From CAVRIA01 sp963721115 (GTDB lineage Bacteria; Desulfobacterota; Binatia; HRBIN30; CADEER01), in the NCBI GenBank assembly GCA_963721115.1, contig CAVRIA010000014.1, positions 124,001 through 188,000 on the forward strand: a stretch of 64,000 bases of DNA, in the 5' to 3' direction. Made by a program: the position numbers and the translations under genes. Shown here one piece after another: positions 9,078-17,764 of the stretch; the stretch's first letter is position 1, and every line of letters begins with the position of its first letter. Under the pieces are notes generated by a model. That model was given only the letters and a program-made list of their open reading frames with translations. It was not told the DNA's origin and did not search any database.

Positions 9078-9615
9078 TCAGCTGCCGCGCGGACGGCGCA
9101 GCACCTGGTCCATCAGGGGGCGCAGCTCGGCCGCCGCGGCGCTCTCCGGTCGAGCGGGCACGGAGCGCAGAAAGTCCACGTAGTCGCCGGGCAGGCCGTG
9201 CTCGAGGGCGCCCTCGATCAGCAGCGCCATGTAGCGCGTCGAGGGCCGCATCTCCGCATCGCGGCTGCTGCGAGACCAGGGTGAACGCCCGCTGCGGCTC
9301 GCCCGCCGGGCTCGCCAGGGCCGCGACGGCGACCTCGGCGCGCTGGTAGTTGCCGATCAGGACGCCTTCGGTCAGCTCGATGTGCGCGACATCGTCCTGC
9401 GCCACCTCGTACAGGACCCCGAAGACCTCTGCCGCGGGGTCGGGAACGATGTTGGCGTAGGACTCACCCACGGGCACCAGGGGCGGCTTGTCCAGCACCA
9501 GTCGCCAGCCGCCGAGCCGCCCCGGCACGGCGCGCCGAAACGCGATCCCGCGTCGTCCCGAGAACGTCGCCGTCTGCATGTTGGAGCCGTAGGCGAAGTA
9601 CCAGACGCTGCTCAC
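9078..9615 (-). CDS. Gamma-glutamylcyclotransferase-family protein (one frameshift)
   Basis: Starting at GTG 9615, the N-terminus VWYFAYGSNM is the hallmark of the GGCT fold (YGSN substrate loop). The sequence continues through GWRLVLDKPP, the acidic segment EVFGVLYEV and ELTEG, with Glu expected as the catalytic base. Near 9265 the frame breaks; removing one C joins it to SRDAEMRPSTRYMALLIEG and a C-terminal helix ending RRPRGS. The repaired protein is about 178 residues, normal for the family, which turns gamma-glutamyl peptides into 5-oxoproline. It starts 8 bases after the dihydrolipoamide dehydrogenase stop, so it is probably co-transcribed. Confidence 0.75.
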
Positions 9616-9623
9616 GCGGCCAC

Positions 9624-11029
9624 TCAATGGTTCAGCGATCGCCCGTAGGCGTCGAGCACGGCCTCGTGCATCATCTCCGACAGGGTGGGATGCGGAAAGA
9701 TGCTCTGCATGAGCTCGGCCTCCGTGGTCTCGAGCGTCTTCGCCACGGCGTAGCCCTGGATCAGCTCCGTCACGTCGGCGCCGATCATGTGAGCGCCGAG
9801 GAGCTCGCCGCTGACCGCGTCGAAGACCGTCTTCACCAGCCCGTCCGTCTCGCCGAGCGCGATCGCCTTGCCGTTCGCCAGCGCCGGGAAGCGGCCGACG
9901 CGGACCCGATGCCCCATCTCCGTCGCCCGCGCCTCCGTCAAGCCGACGCTGGCGATCTGCGGCCGGCAATACGTGCAGGCGGGGATGCGCGTCGTGTCGA
10001 GCGGATGCACGCCGTCGACACCGGCGATCTTCTCCACGCAGACCACGCCCTCGTGGCTCGCCTTGTGGGCCAGCCAGGGGGGCCCGACCAGGTCCCCGAT
10101 CGCGTACACGCCGGGCTCGTCCGTACGCAGCCACTCGTCGACGACCACGTGTCCCTTGTCGACCCGGACCGCCGTACCCTCGCAAGCCGATATCCTCGAC
10201 GTTGCCGACGATTCCGACCGCCAGGATGACCCGTTCGACGGTGATCGGCGACATCTTCCCGCCCCCGATGTCGATCACCGCGGTCACCTCGTTCTTGCCC
10301 TTCTGCAGCGAATCGACCGTGGCGGCGGTGCGGATCTTGATTCCCTGCTTCTCGAACAGCTTGCGCGCCAGGGCCGAGATCTCCTCGTCCTCGAGCGGCA
10401 GGATGCGCGGCAGCACCTCGACCACCGAGACCTGCGCGCCCATGTCGTGATAGAAGCTGGCGAACTCCATCCCGATGGCGCCCGAGCCGACCACCAGCAG
10501 CGACTGCGGCATCCGCTGCGGGATCATCGCTTCCTTGTACGTCCACACCAGCTCGCCGTCCGGCTCCAGTCCCGGCAGCGCCCGCGCCCGCGCGCCGGTG
10601 GCCAGGATCACGTGCGGCGCGCGCAGTCGCAGCGCCGACTCGCCGCTCCTCGTCACCTCGACGCAGCCCTTCCCCGAGCAGACGGCCGTGCCCGTCGTAG
10701 ACGTCGACGCGGTTCTTCTTCATCAAGTGGCGCACGCCGTTGCGCAGCCGTTCCGCAACGGCGCGCGAGCGCGCCACCACCTTCTGCAGGTCGAAGCGGA
10801 CGTCGGAGGCGCTGAAGCCGAACTCGTCCAGGTGGCCGAGCAGATGTCGAATCTCCGAGATGCGCAGCAGCGCCTTGGTCGGGATGCAGCCCCAGTTGAG
10901 GCAGATGCCCCCGAGGTGCTCGCGCTCGACGAGCGCCGTCTTCATGCCGAGCTGGCGAGCCCGGATCGCCGCCACGTAGCCGCCCGGACCGCCGCCGACG
11001 ACGAGCAGGTCGTATGTCGTCTCCGCCAT
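9624..11029 (-). CDS. lpdA: Dihydrolipoamide dehydrogenase (two frameshifts)
   Basis: FAD-binding motif GGGPGGYVAAIRA at the N-terminus, redox-active disulfide in GGICLNWGCIPTKALL, NAD-binding GSGAIGMEFASFYHDMG, second FAD motif DEPGVYAIGDLVGPP, and the C-terminal interface with the catalytic His in FPHPTLSEMMHEA. These are the full E3 set of 2-oxoacid dehydrogenase or glycine cleavage complexes. The frame breaks near 10,690 and 10,170; in both, removing one base restores the family sequence (GKGCVEV and IGLEGTAV). AGGGAG precedes the ATG at 11029. No E1/E2 genes adjoin, so the partner complex is unknown. Confidence 0.88.
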
Positions 11030-11127
11030 CGCCGCTCCCTGTGTCTCAGCGTGTCGGTGCCGCGCGCGGCGCACGCCGGCGGCGTCGGTGTCGCGGGAGG
11101 CGCCGCGCGGCACCCCCCGCGGCACCG

Positions 11128-12237
11128 TTACTCGGGCAGGCTTTCGGGGGGTGTCGCGTTGTTCACCTCACCGGTGAGGGACTCGAGAAAGGCCACCAGA
11201 TCCCGCTTCTCCTCGGTCGTGAGGTGGAGCGGCTTGATCTCGGGCGCCAGGTTCGGGTTCCCGATGCCGCCGCGATCATAGAAGTCGATCACCTGCTCCA
11301 GCGTCTGCTCGCTGCCGTCGTGCATGTACGGTGCCGTCTGGACGATGTTGCGCAGCGTCGGCGTCTTGAAGGCGCCGCGGTCCTGCGGCTTCTTGGTGAT
11401 CTCGTAGCGGCCCAGGTCGGGCTTCGGCTTGTTCATGCCGACGCCGATGTTGCGGTAGTTCTCGTCCGTGAAGTTGAAGCTGGCATGGCAGGCCTTGCAG
11501 TTCGCCTTGCCGTTGAAGAGCTGCATGCCGCGCACGGCGGACGCGCTGAGAGCGTCCTTGTCGCCCGCCTGGTACCGATCGTAGGGGCTGTCGCCGGTGA
11601 CGACCGTGCGCTCGTAGGCGGCGATCGCCTGGGCGATGCGCTTCATGTCGATCTTGTCCTCCCCGAACGCCTTCTTGAAGAGCGGCGCATACCCGTGGAT
11701 CGCCTGCACGCGCTTGACGACGTCGTCGGACGAGCCCATGGCCATCTCGACCGGGTTGGTGAGCGGGCCCTGCGCCTGCGCCTCCAGGTCCGCGGCGCGA
11801 CCATCCCAGAACTGGTCGGCCGAGAAGAGGCGGTTCAGCACGGTGGGGCTGTTGCGGCTGCCGAGCTGCAGGCCGACGCCGGCCGAGGTGCGCGCCGGAT
11901 CGGTGAAGCCGTGAAACGGGTTGTGGCAGCTGGCGCAGGCGATCGTCTGGTCCTTGGACAGCCGCTTGTCGAAGTACAGGTACTTGCCGAGCTCGATCTT
12001 GGCATCGCTCATCGGGTTGTCGTCGGGAACGTAGGCCGCGTCCGCCTGCAGCCCGAGCGGCAGCGTCATCGACCAGTTGCCGGACTTCACGACCTCCACC
12101 TTCGGCGCCGCCTTCACGGCGGCCCCGCCGTCGGCCTTGGCCGTCGCCTTGTCCTTGGTCTGTGCCGGGGCGCGGCCCCCGAGCAGCAGCAGCGCCGCCG
12201 TGACGGCAAACGGAAGTGTCCTTCTGAATCTCGGCAT
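11128..12237 (-). CDS. Di-haem cytochrome c peroxidase (CcpA/MauG family)
   Basis: 369 residues with a signal peptide (LPFAVTAALLLLGGRAPAQ) and two CxxCH haem sites, CASCH at 101-105 and CKACH at 247-251, as in bacterial di-haem peroxidases. LYFDKRLSKDQTIACASCH, SPTVLNRLF and FKTPTLRNIVQTAPYMHDG are family signatures; the last carries the distal Met ligand. GGAGGAAC precedes the ATG at 12237. It acts in the periplasm, reducing hydrogen peroxide with electrons from small c-type cytochromes, and needs the cytochrome c maturation system encoded at 40-42 kb. Confidence 0.92.
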   Translation of the reverse strand: MPRFRRTLPFAVTAALLLLGGRAPAQTKDKATAKADGGAAVKAAPKVEVVKSGNWSMTLPLGLQADAAYVPDDNPMSDAKIELGKYLYFDKRLSKDQTIACASCHNPFHGFTDPARTSAGVGLQLGSRNSPTVLNRLFSADQFWDGRAADLEAQAQGPLTNPVEMAMGSSDDVVKRVQAIHGYAPLFKKAFGEDKIDMKRIAQAIAAYERTVVTGDSPYDRYQAGDKDALSASAVRGMQLFNGKANCKACHASFNFTDENYRNIGVGMNKPKPDLGRYEITKKPQDRGAFKTPTLRNIVQTAPYMHDGSEQTLEQVIDFYDRGGIGNPNLAPEIKPLHLTTEEKRDLVAFLESLTGEVNNATPPESLPE

Positions 12238-12451
12238 CGGATGTTCCTCCACGGCCGAAGACATACTGTCCAGACATCGGTTCTTCAACCGACCCCCGGG
12301 GCGGTTCACTTCACCGCAACCGTGTCGCCTTTATTCATTGCAGCAAACGCAGTCTACGGCGCACGTATGTCTCGGCTTGCACAATGCCACCGTTCGTGCG
12401 ATATTCCCACCGTTTCACCTTCCAGGAGACTCATAGCCGCTTCCGCAAGGT

Positions 12452-12493
12452 GCCGCGCCGGGTTCCAACCTCCTTACCGGCGCGGCGCTTTTT
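12452..12493 (+). terminator. Orphan intrinsic terminator-like hairpin
   Basis: GCCGCGCCGG (12452-12461) pairs perfectly with CCGGCGCGGC (12477-12486) and is followed by GCTTTTT (12487-12493), the form of a Rho-independent terminator on the plus strand. No plus-strand gene ends upstream: 12238-12451 is non-coding and holds the promoter side of the peroxidase gene. It may end an unrecognised small RNA. Nothing else is seen in 12494-12711. Confidence 0.55.
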
Positions 12494-12711
12494 CCCCAGC
12501 TCGGGCAGGGCGATCATCCGTTGGTCACATGCTTGCTGATTTGGCACTTGGAGCGGGGCATCGGCCCACGCGGGGCTGGACGGAACGACCACGACCGGCT
12601 GGCACGAGTCGTGCGTCTGCCAGAATCCACTCTCCTCTCTTACCCTCCGGAGAGCCGTGCCGATCACGCCCTGACCGGTACGGCTCTCCACCCCTTCCCT
12701 GAGCCGCGCCA

Positions 12712-13563
12712 ATGGCCTCGGTCCTGATCGCGGGATGCGGATATGTCGGGACGGCGCTCGGCGTTCGCCTGGCAGCTGAGGGCTTCACGGTGTACGGGCT
12801 GCGGCGCGATGCGGCGAGGCTGCCGCCCCCATTGCGGCGCATTTCGGCCGATCTTCGCGATCCCGACAGCCTCACCGGTCTGCCGCTGCAGGTGGAGATC
12901 GTCGTCTACGCCGCTGCCCCGGACGGCCCCGACGACGCCTCCTATCGGGAGGCCTACCTCGACGGCCCGCGCCACCTCATCGACGCCCTGCAGCGCCGCG
13001 GCGCGCGGCCGCGGCGCATTCTTCTCACCTCCAGCACCAGCGTCTATGCGCAGGCGCACGGCGAGTGGGTGGACGAGCGGTCACCGGCCGAGCCGACCCA
13101 GCCCTCGGGCCGGCGCGTCCGGCAGGGCGAGGAGGTCGTTCTCGGCGGCCCGTGGCCGGCCATCGTCCTCCGTTTCGGGGGCATCTACGGACCGGGGCGC
13201 AGCGGTCTGCTCGATCGCGTCCGGCGCGGTCTGGCCTCCTGTCGCGACAAACCGCCCGCCTACACCAACCGCATCCACCGCGACGATTGCGCCGGCGCCC
13301 TTCGCCATCTGATGGCTCTGGACTCGCCGCAGAGCCTCTACCTCGGCGTCGACCACGAGCCCAGTGAGCAGTGCGCCACCGTGCGCTGGCTCGCCGCGGA
13401 GATCGGGGCGCCGCCGCCGCACGCCGGCGGAGTGGAGGAAGAGAGACGGCGCGGCAACAAGAGATGTCGCAACAACCGCCTGGTGGCCTCGGGCTACGCG
13501 TTTCGCTACCCGTCCTTTCGCGACGGATACCGAGCCATCCTGCGCGAGGCGGAGGCGGGATGA
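12712..13563 (+). CDS. NAD(P)-dependent epimerase/SDR, YeeZ-like
   Basis: 283 residues of extended-SDR type. The dinucleotide motif is GCGYVGTALG at residues 8-17, followed by LRDPDSL and YAAAPDG. The active-site region has SSTSVYAQAHGEWVDE with Ser and Tyr, and LRFGGIYGPGRSGLLDRV marks the C-terminal half. The usual YxxxK lysine is replaced in the segment after the Tyr, as in YeeZ-like members that are often only predicted dehydratases. The stop overlaps the ATG of the DUF488 gene (ATGA), so the two are co-translated. Substrate unknown. Confidence 0.78.
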   Translation: MASVLIAGCGYVGTALGVRLAAEGFTVYGLRRDAARLPPPLRRISADLRDPDSLTGLPLQVEIVVYAAAPDGPDDASYREAYLDGPRHLIDALQRRGARPRRILLTSSTSVYAQAHGEWVDERSPAEPTQPSGRRVRQGEEVVLGGPWPAIVLRFGGIYGPGRSGLLDRVRRGLASCRDKPPAYTNRIHRDDCAGALRHLMALDSPQSLYLGVDHEPSEQCATVRWLAAEIGAPPPHAGGVEEERRRGNKRCRNNRLVASGYAFRYPSFRDGYRAILREAEAG

Positions 13564-14127
13564 CGCCGGAAGAGCACGCGCGGCAGGGCTCCACCGTGTG
13601 GACGGTCGGCCACTCGACACGGTCGCTCTCCGATCTCGTCGATCTCCTGCGTGCCAACGGCATCGGACATCTCGCCGACGTGCGCACGGTACCCCGTTCG
13701 CGGCGCCATCCGCACTTCAGTCAGCGAGGCATTGCCGGAGCCGCTGCGGGCAGCGGAGATCGCCTACACGCATCATCCGGCCCTCGGCGGCCTGCGGCGC
13801 CCGGTCGCGGGGGCGCGCGAGAACGCCGCCTGGCGCAACGCGAGCTTCCGCGGCTTCGCCGACTACATGCAGACGCCGGCGTTCCGAGATGGGATCGAGG
13901 CGCTCGTCGCCCTGGCCGCCGACGAGCGCCTCGCCGTCATGTGCGCGGAGGCCGTGCCGTGGCGCTGCCATCGATCCCTGATCGCCGACGCCCTCGTCGT
14001 CCGCGGCGTCGAGGTGCTTCACATCCTCTCGCCGCGCTCCGTTCAGCCGCACGCGCTGACCGGCTGGGCCGTGGTCGACGGGACGCGCATCACCTATCCG
14101 GATCCCGAAGCCCTGCCCGGCCTTTGA
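13560..14127 (+). CDS. DUF488 family protein (one frameshift)
   Basis: Opens with VWTVGHSTRSLSDLVDLLR and LADVRTVPRSRRHPHF, the signature of DUF488. After one extra base near 13,735 is removed it continues EALPEPLRAAEIAYTHHPALGG, FADYMQTPAFRDG, and the conserved LAVMCAEAVPWRCHRSLIAD, where the Cys and WxCHR residues are nearly invariant in the family. The repaired length is about 188 residues. Biochemical role is not established. It is translationally coupled to the upstream epimerase by an ATGA overlap. Confidence 0.8.
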
Positions 14128-14268
14128 TGGCGGTGAGCCGGGTGGTTCGGAATCCGAGCGGAAGCGGATTCGGAGTCGGAAGGCCCGTCTCAGGTCGCAA
14201 GCGGGAGCTCGGACGCCCGACCCCGTTGCTGCGTTGCCCCCTCAGCATTCTTGGTGGATACTGCCAAC

Positions 14269-14511
14269 ATGCCATCGCAACCTGTGCAGGTCTCGATCGA
14301 GAAGGCGTTGCTGAAGCGTATCGACATGGACCCCGAGACGAAGAAGCGCGGCCGGTCGGCTTTCATCCGCTCGGCAGTCGAGCTCTACCTCAAAGCGAAA
14401 GAACGTCGCGACATCGACCACGCGATCCGACGTGCCTACTCCGGAAAAGGCGATGCGCTGCTGGAGGAGATCGAAGATCTGATCGAGGTGCAGGAGTGGC
14501 CCGAGAAGTAG
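14269..14511 (+). CDS. Ribbon-helix-helix antitoxin (MazE/CopG type)
   Basis: 80 residues from the ATG at 14269 (a TTG at 14251 would add six). The strand VQVSIEKALLKRID followed by RGRSAFIRSAVELYLKA is a ribbon-helix-helix DNA-binding domain. The acidic C-terminal half (LLEEIEDLIEVQEW) is what would wrap a MazF-type toxin. The toxin gene starts inside the end of this one, as in many toxin-antitoxin operons, so autoregulation at the operon promoter is likely. Confidence 0.82.
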   Translation: MPSQPVQVSIEKALLKRIDMDPETKKRGRSAFIRSAVELYLKAKERRDIDHAIRRAYSGKGDALLEEIEDLIEVQEWPEK

Positions 14512-14822
14512 CCCGCGGCGAAATCTGGTTACTGAAATTCACCAGCCCAGACCGCAGGCGACCAGTGTTGGTGCTCAGTCGGCCTTCGCTTCTGAGAGTG
14601 CTCCACACGGCGACGGTGGCGGCGATCACCTCGACCCTGCGGGGCGCGCCAACGGAAGTGACCGTAGGTCCGGAGGATGGCCTCAAGCAGGTCTCGTGCG
14701 TCAACCTGACGAACGTGTTCACGGTACCGAAGGCGCAGCTGCGCCACTACGTGGGAAGTCTGACCGGGGAGAGGATGCGCGAGGTCTGCCACGCGCTGAA
14801 CATCGCCTGCGGCTGCGACTGA
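14496..14822 (+). CDS. MazF/PemK-family endoribonuclease toxin
   Basis: 108 residues from a GTG at 14496 that overlaps the last codons of the antitoxin; CAGGAG sits just upstream. The fold marks are RGEIWLLKF at the start, RRPVLVLSRPSLL, TSTLRGAPTEVTVGPEDGL, and VSCVNLTNVFTVPKAQL, with the family Arg (RRPV) and Ser/Thr (TSTLRG) catalytic positions present. MazF toxins cut mRNA at short sequence motifs. No truncation is seen, so the pair is probably functional. It lies just upstream of tRNA-Ser on the opposite strand. Confidence 0.85.
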   Translation: MAREVARGEIWLLKFTSPDRRRPVLVLSRPSLLRVLHTATVAAITSTLRGAPTEVTVGPEDGLKQVSCVNLTNVFTVPKAQLRHYVGSLTGERMREVCHALNIACGCD

Positions 14823-14857
14823 CACGGTCGACCTGAGACAGGCCCGCGAAGAGAAAG

Positions 14858-14944
14858 CGGAGAGGGGGGGATTCGAACCCCCGAACCCTTGCGGGTTACA
14901 CGATTTCGAGTCGTGCCGTTTCAACCGGGCTCACGCACCTCTCC
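14858..14944 (-). tRNA. tRNA-Ser (anticodon CGA)
   Basis: On the minus strand the acceptor arm GGAGAGG (14944-14938) pairs with CCTCTCC (14865-14859), with discriminator G at 14858. The anticodon arm is CACGA-CTCGAAA-TCGTG with anticodon CGA at 14908-14906. A long variable arm (ACCCGCAAGGGT) and a GGTTCGAATCC T-arm identify a class II serine tRNA. No CCA is encoded. Length 87 nt. Confidence 0.95.
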
Positions 14945-15009
14945 TCGCCGGGGCGCGCTCCTCTATAGCGGCGGGGCGGTTGCGGCTCAAGCGGGCCCGC
15001 CCGCCGACA

Positions 15010-15504
15010 TCACCCGCCGCGGCGGCGCCGGAAGAAGTCCTGCAGGAGGCGGCGCGCCTCGGCCGCGCACACGCCGCGGTCGACCCGAAAGCTGTGGTTC
15101 AGGCCGGGCAGCCTCGAGACGTCGACGACGCTTCCCAGCGCCCCCCCTTTCGGATCGGCGCAGGCGAAGACGACCCGTTCGACGCGCGCCTGCACCAGGG
15201 CCCCGGCACACATCAGGCAGGGCTCGACGGTGACGAACAGCTCGGTGCCCGGCAGGCGGTAGTTGTCCTGTCGCACCGCCGCCGCCCGCAGAGCGACGAT
15301 CTCGGCGTGCGCGGTCGGGTCGGCTCGTCCGATCGAGGCGTTGTGACCGCGCCCGAGGACGACGCCGTCGCGCAACACCAGGGCGCCGACGGGGACCTCG
15401 CCGGCCGCGGCGGCCTGCGCCGCTTCGCGCAGGCACTCGCGCATGATCTCTTCGTCGGTTGCGAATTCGCGACCGCGCGGGTATGGACGTCGCTCGGAGG
15501 CCAT
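15010..15504 (-). CDS. tadA: tRNA-specific adenosine deaminase
   Basis: 164 residues with the zinc-deaminase motif: HAE (H66, E68) and PCLMC (C96, C99), plus EVPVGALVL, GRGHN and the C-terminal NHSFRV region typical of TadA. The enzyme makes inosine at the wobble base of tRNA-Arg. The ATG at 15504 faces the ATG of a plus-strand small gene at 15507 only two bases away, so its ribosome site would lie within that gene. An internal start at residue 21 would lose part of the first helix. The catalytic set is complete. Confidence 0.92.
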   Translation of the reverse strand: MASERRPYPRGREFATDEEIMRECLREAAQAAAAGEVPVGALVLRDGVVLGRGHNASIGRADPTAHAEIVALRAAAVRQDNYRLPGTELFVTVEPCLMCAGALVQARVERVVFACADPKGGALGSVVDVSRLPGLNHSFRVDRGVCAAEARRLLQDFFRRRRGG

Positions 15505-15506
15505 GG

Positions 15507-15668
15507 ATGCTTCAGGTCGGGCAAGAAGTCGTGTTGATGTCGTTCCCCGGGCGCTTTCGCATCATCGAGGTCGAGGGACCGGTGATCACGATCGAGAACG
15601 AGCATGGCATACGCAAGAAGGTCCTCGATCGGAGCGTTCGCGTCATGCCCCCGAAGGCTGCCGCCTGA
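15507..15668 (+). CDS. Small protein of unknown function, 53 aa
   Basis: The sequence begins MLQVGQEVVLMSFPGRF and is followed by short strand-like stretches (IIEVEGPVITIEN) and a basic end (IRKKVLDRSVRVMPPK). That pattern would suit a small SH3- or KOW-like barrel, but no family is recognised. CGGAGG lies at a proper distance before 15507, inside the opposite-strand tadA start region. The stop is nine bases before the left TA of the MITE. Confidence 0.5.
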   Translation: MLQVGQEVVLMSFPGRFRIIEVEGPVITIENEHGIRKKVLDRSVRVMPPKAAA

Positions 15669-15678
15669 GCCGACATTA

Positions 15679-15840
15679 GCAGCCCGTTGAAAAGCAGGAC
15701 GGCTACTGCGGGCGGGCCTTTTGCGCCAGCTCTTCGTTGCCGAATCCTCGACAAACCAGCAAGTTTGCCTCCGGTTCGGCGCCTCGATCTGGCGCAAGAT
15801 TCCTCGCCCTCGCTACGCCACCTGTTTTTCAACGGACTGC
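15679..15840. mobile_element. MITE-like element, 162 bp, flanked by TA duplication
   Basis: Terminal arms GCAGCCCGTTGAAAAGCAGG (15679-15698) and CCTGTTTTTCAACGGACTGC (15821-15840) are inverted with 18 of 20 matches. Each end is bordered by TA (15677-15678 and 15841-15842), the target duplication left by IS630/Tc1-type transposases. The interior is also self-complementary (TTGCGCCAG near 15,720 with CTGGCGCAA near 15,790), so the whole can fold as one hairpin. It encodes nothing. No mobilising transposase is in this window. Confidence 0.75.
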
Positions 15841-16352
15841 TACGGCTGCCGCACGCTCGCCAGCCGATCGAGATAGCGAAGCAGCGCCTCGATCCCGTCC
15901 GGACAGAACGGCGCGTGCTGGGTGCGCTCGAGCACCTGGTCGAGATCGAGCCACTCCCCCGACACGATCTCCTCCGCCTGCAGAGCCAGCGGACCGTCCC
16001 AGGTGCAACTGTAGACCTGGCCGTTGACACGGTTGTCGGCATCTTCGAATTGGAACGCGACGATCCCGCGCAGCGGCGCTTCCACCACGCCGACCTCCTC
16101 CGCCAGCTCGCGGCGCGCGGCCGAGTCGTAGGTCTCGCCAGCGGCGACGACGCCGCCGACGGCGACGTCGTAGTGCGAGGGGTAGACGTCCTTGGCGGCG
16201 CTGCGCAGGTGCACGAAGAGCTGCCCGCGAGAGTTGAACAGCAGGATGTAGGTGGCGCGGTGGCGCAGGCGGCGCGCCCGTACCTCGGACCGCGAGGCGC
16301 GCCCGACGACGCGGTCGTCGGCGTCGACGACGTCGACCTGCTCCTCGACCAT
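15840..16352 (-). CDS. NUDIX hydrolase
   Basis: 170 residues with a complete Nudix box GGVVAAGETYDSAARRELAE followed by EVG (pattern Gx5Ex7REUxEExGU). The front half (VVDADDRVVGRASRSEVRAR, LFNSRGQLFVHLRS) resembles the isopentenyl-diphosphate-isomerase-like Nudix group. Substrate unknown. The ATG at 16352 overlaps the stop of the upstream gene (TGATG), so they are co-translated. The TAG stop consists of the flanking TA plus the first base of the MITE, so insertion of that element set or changed the C-terminus. Confidence 0.88.
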   Translation of the reverse strand: MVEEQVDVVDADDRVVGRASRSEVRARRLRHRATYILLFNSRGQLFVHLRSAAKDVYPSHYDVAVGGVVAAGETYDSAARRELAEEVGVVEAPLRGIVAFQFEDADNRVNGQVYSCTWDGPLALQAEEIVSGEWLDLDQVLERTQHAPFCPDGIEALLRYLDRLASVRQP

Positions 16353-16957
16353 CACGCCTCGCGCGAGATCTCCTGAGCGATCTCCTCCACCCACTTGCTC
16401 AGGGCTTCGAGGAACTGCTTGCGCAGGCTGCGCTGGCGCGGCGTCAAGCGCGTGAGCATCTCCTCCTTGGCCTTCTCGGGGTCTCCTTCGATGCGCTCGT
16501 GGTCGTCCGCGATCACGGTCAGAACCATCGAGGACCTGCCGTCCCAGTCGTCGGTGACCGGAAAGCCGAACTCGTGCAGCCCCAGCTCCCAGGTCGCGTC
16601 GACGTCGATCCACTCGCCGTCCACCGAGATCTGCAGATAGTCATGCAGGTCGACGATCTCGTTCTTGCGCAGGAGGGCCTGCATCTCCTCCGGAAACGGC
16701 AGCGGGGACTCGTTGAAGCGGTGCGTGCAGACCAGGTGGCGGACGGCCAGACCCGAGCGCCGGAAGAGCTCTCCGAGCAGATAGTGCTTGCCCGAGCACG
16801 ACCCGCACCCGAGCTTCAGCACGTCGATCGGGTTGCGGCTCGTCGGGTAGCGATACGGAATGTCGCGTACGCGTTCGAACAGCGCGATCCGGGCGGCGAG
16901 CGGATCCCGCCCGCGGGTCCACTCCTCCAATGCCGTTCGAATGGGGTCTTCGTTCAT
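16352..16957 (-). CDS. Transglutaminase-like cysteine protease/peptidase-fold protein
   Basis: 201 residues. GCGSCSGKHYLLGELFRRSG places a candidate nucleophile Cys (C51/C54) at the start of a helix, and LHDYLQISVDGEWIDVDATW supplies the His (H105) and Asp of a transglutaminase-like triad. The C-terminal 50 residues are charged and helical. Members of this superfamily cleave or cross-link amide bonds; the substrate cannot be inferred. It is coupled to the downstream NUDIX gene. Confidence 0.65.
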   Translation of the reverse strand: MNEDPIRTALEEWTRGRDPLAARIALFERVRDIPYRYPTSRNPIDVLKLGCGSCSGKHYLLGELFRRSGLAVRHLVCTHRFNESPLPFPEEMQALLRKNEIVDLHDYLQISVDGEWIDVDATWELGLHEFGFPVTDDWDGRSSMVLTVIADDHERIEGDPEKAKEEMLTRLTPRQRSLRKQFLEALSKWVEEIAQEISREA

Positions 16958-17037
16958 CCTCTCTGGTCTCCTTGCTGTCTCGATCGTCTCCGCACCACGG
17001 CGGCGGGGCGGAGAATCGCACGAAACCCCGTCCGCCG

Positions 17038-17658
17038 TCAGCCTCCCAGCCGCACCGCAAACCGGGCGGCCTCCTCCGGGGTGTTCACGTTGCGGAAGGA
17101 CTCCTCGGCACCCGCCACCTCCGACATCGCCGCCTCCGCCACGTACTCCGCCTTCACCTGCGGCAGGAACTCGCGCAACGCCGTCGCCCCCTCGGCCACC
17201 GCGGTCTCGATGCGCGGTCGCAGAGAAGCCGCGTACAGCGCGTGCAACGGCTCGATGTCGCCGCCCCAGCGAGGAACGATCGCCTCCTGGTCGCGGAGGC
17301 AGGAGACGAGGAAGCGGATGGGCTCGGTGCGCAAAAACGGCATGTCGCAGGCGGTCACGAAGGCGTAGGGCGTGCGGATGCGGCCGAGGCCCGCGTGCAG
17401 ACCGCCGAGAGGGCCGACGCCGCGCAGCTCGTCGCGCGTCACCTCGACCGAGAAGCATGCATACTTCTCGGGCGAGTTGCTGACCACCAGGACCTGCGGA
17501 AAGCAGCGCCGCAGAAGGTCGAGCGTGCGGGCGAAGACCGTGGTGCCGTCGACGCGCAGAAACGCCTTGTCGAGGCCGCCCATTCGACTGTTTCGCCCGC
17601 CGGCCAGGATGACGCCGGCAACGCGATCGCTGAGCCAGGGGCTGGGCTGCTCACTCAT
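17038..17658 (-). CDS. mobA: Molybdenum cofactor guanylyltransferase
   Basis: 206 residues. The nucleotide-binding signature is VILAGGRNSRMGGLDKAFL at residues 16-34, followed by GVGPLGGLHAGL, the metal-binding TACDMPFL, and the late HALYAAS region, all typical of MobA/MobA-like proteins. It transfers GMP from GTP to molybdopterin in the cytoplasm, making the cofactor form used by DMSO-reductase-family enzymes. It is alone here, with no other moa/mob genes in the window. Confidence 0.88.
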   Translation of the reverse strand: MSEQPSPWLSDRVAGVILAGGRNSRMGGLDKAFLRVDGTTVFARTLDLLRRCFPQVLVVSNSPEKYACFSVEVTRDELRGVGPLGGLHAGLGRIRTPYAFVTACDMPFLRTEPIRFLVSCLRDQEAIVPRWGGDIEPLHALYAASLRPRIETAVAEGATALREFLPQVKAEYVAEAAMSEVAGAEESFRNVNTPEEAARFAVRLGG

Positions 17659-17764
17659 GGGGGCGACAGAGAGTCCCGCGTAGCGGCACAGAGAGGAACA
17701 GAATCGGTGCGGAGCATAGAAGCGCGAAACTCGGCAGTCAAGCATCCCAGGGCCTCGGACAAAG

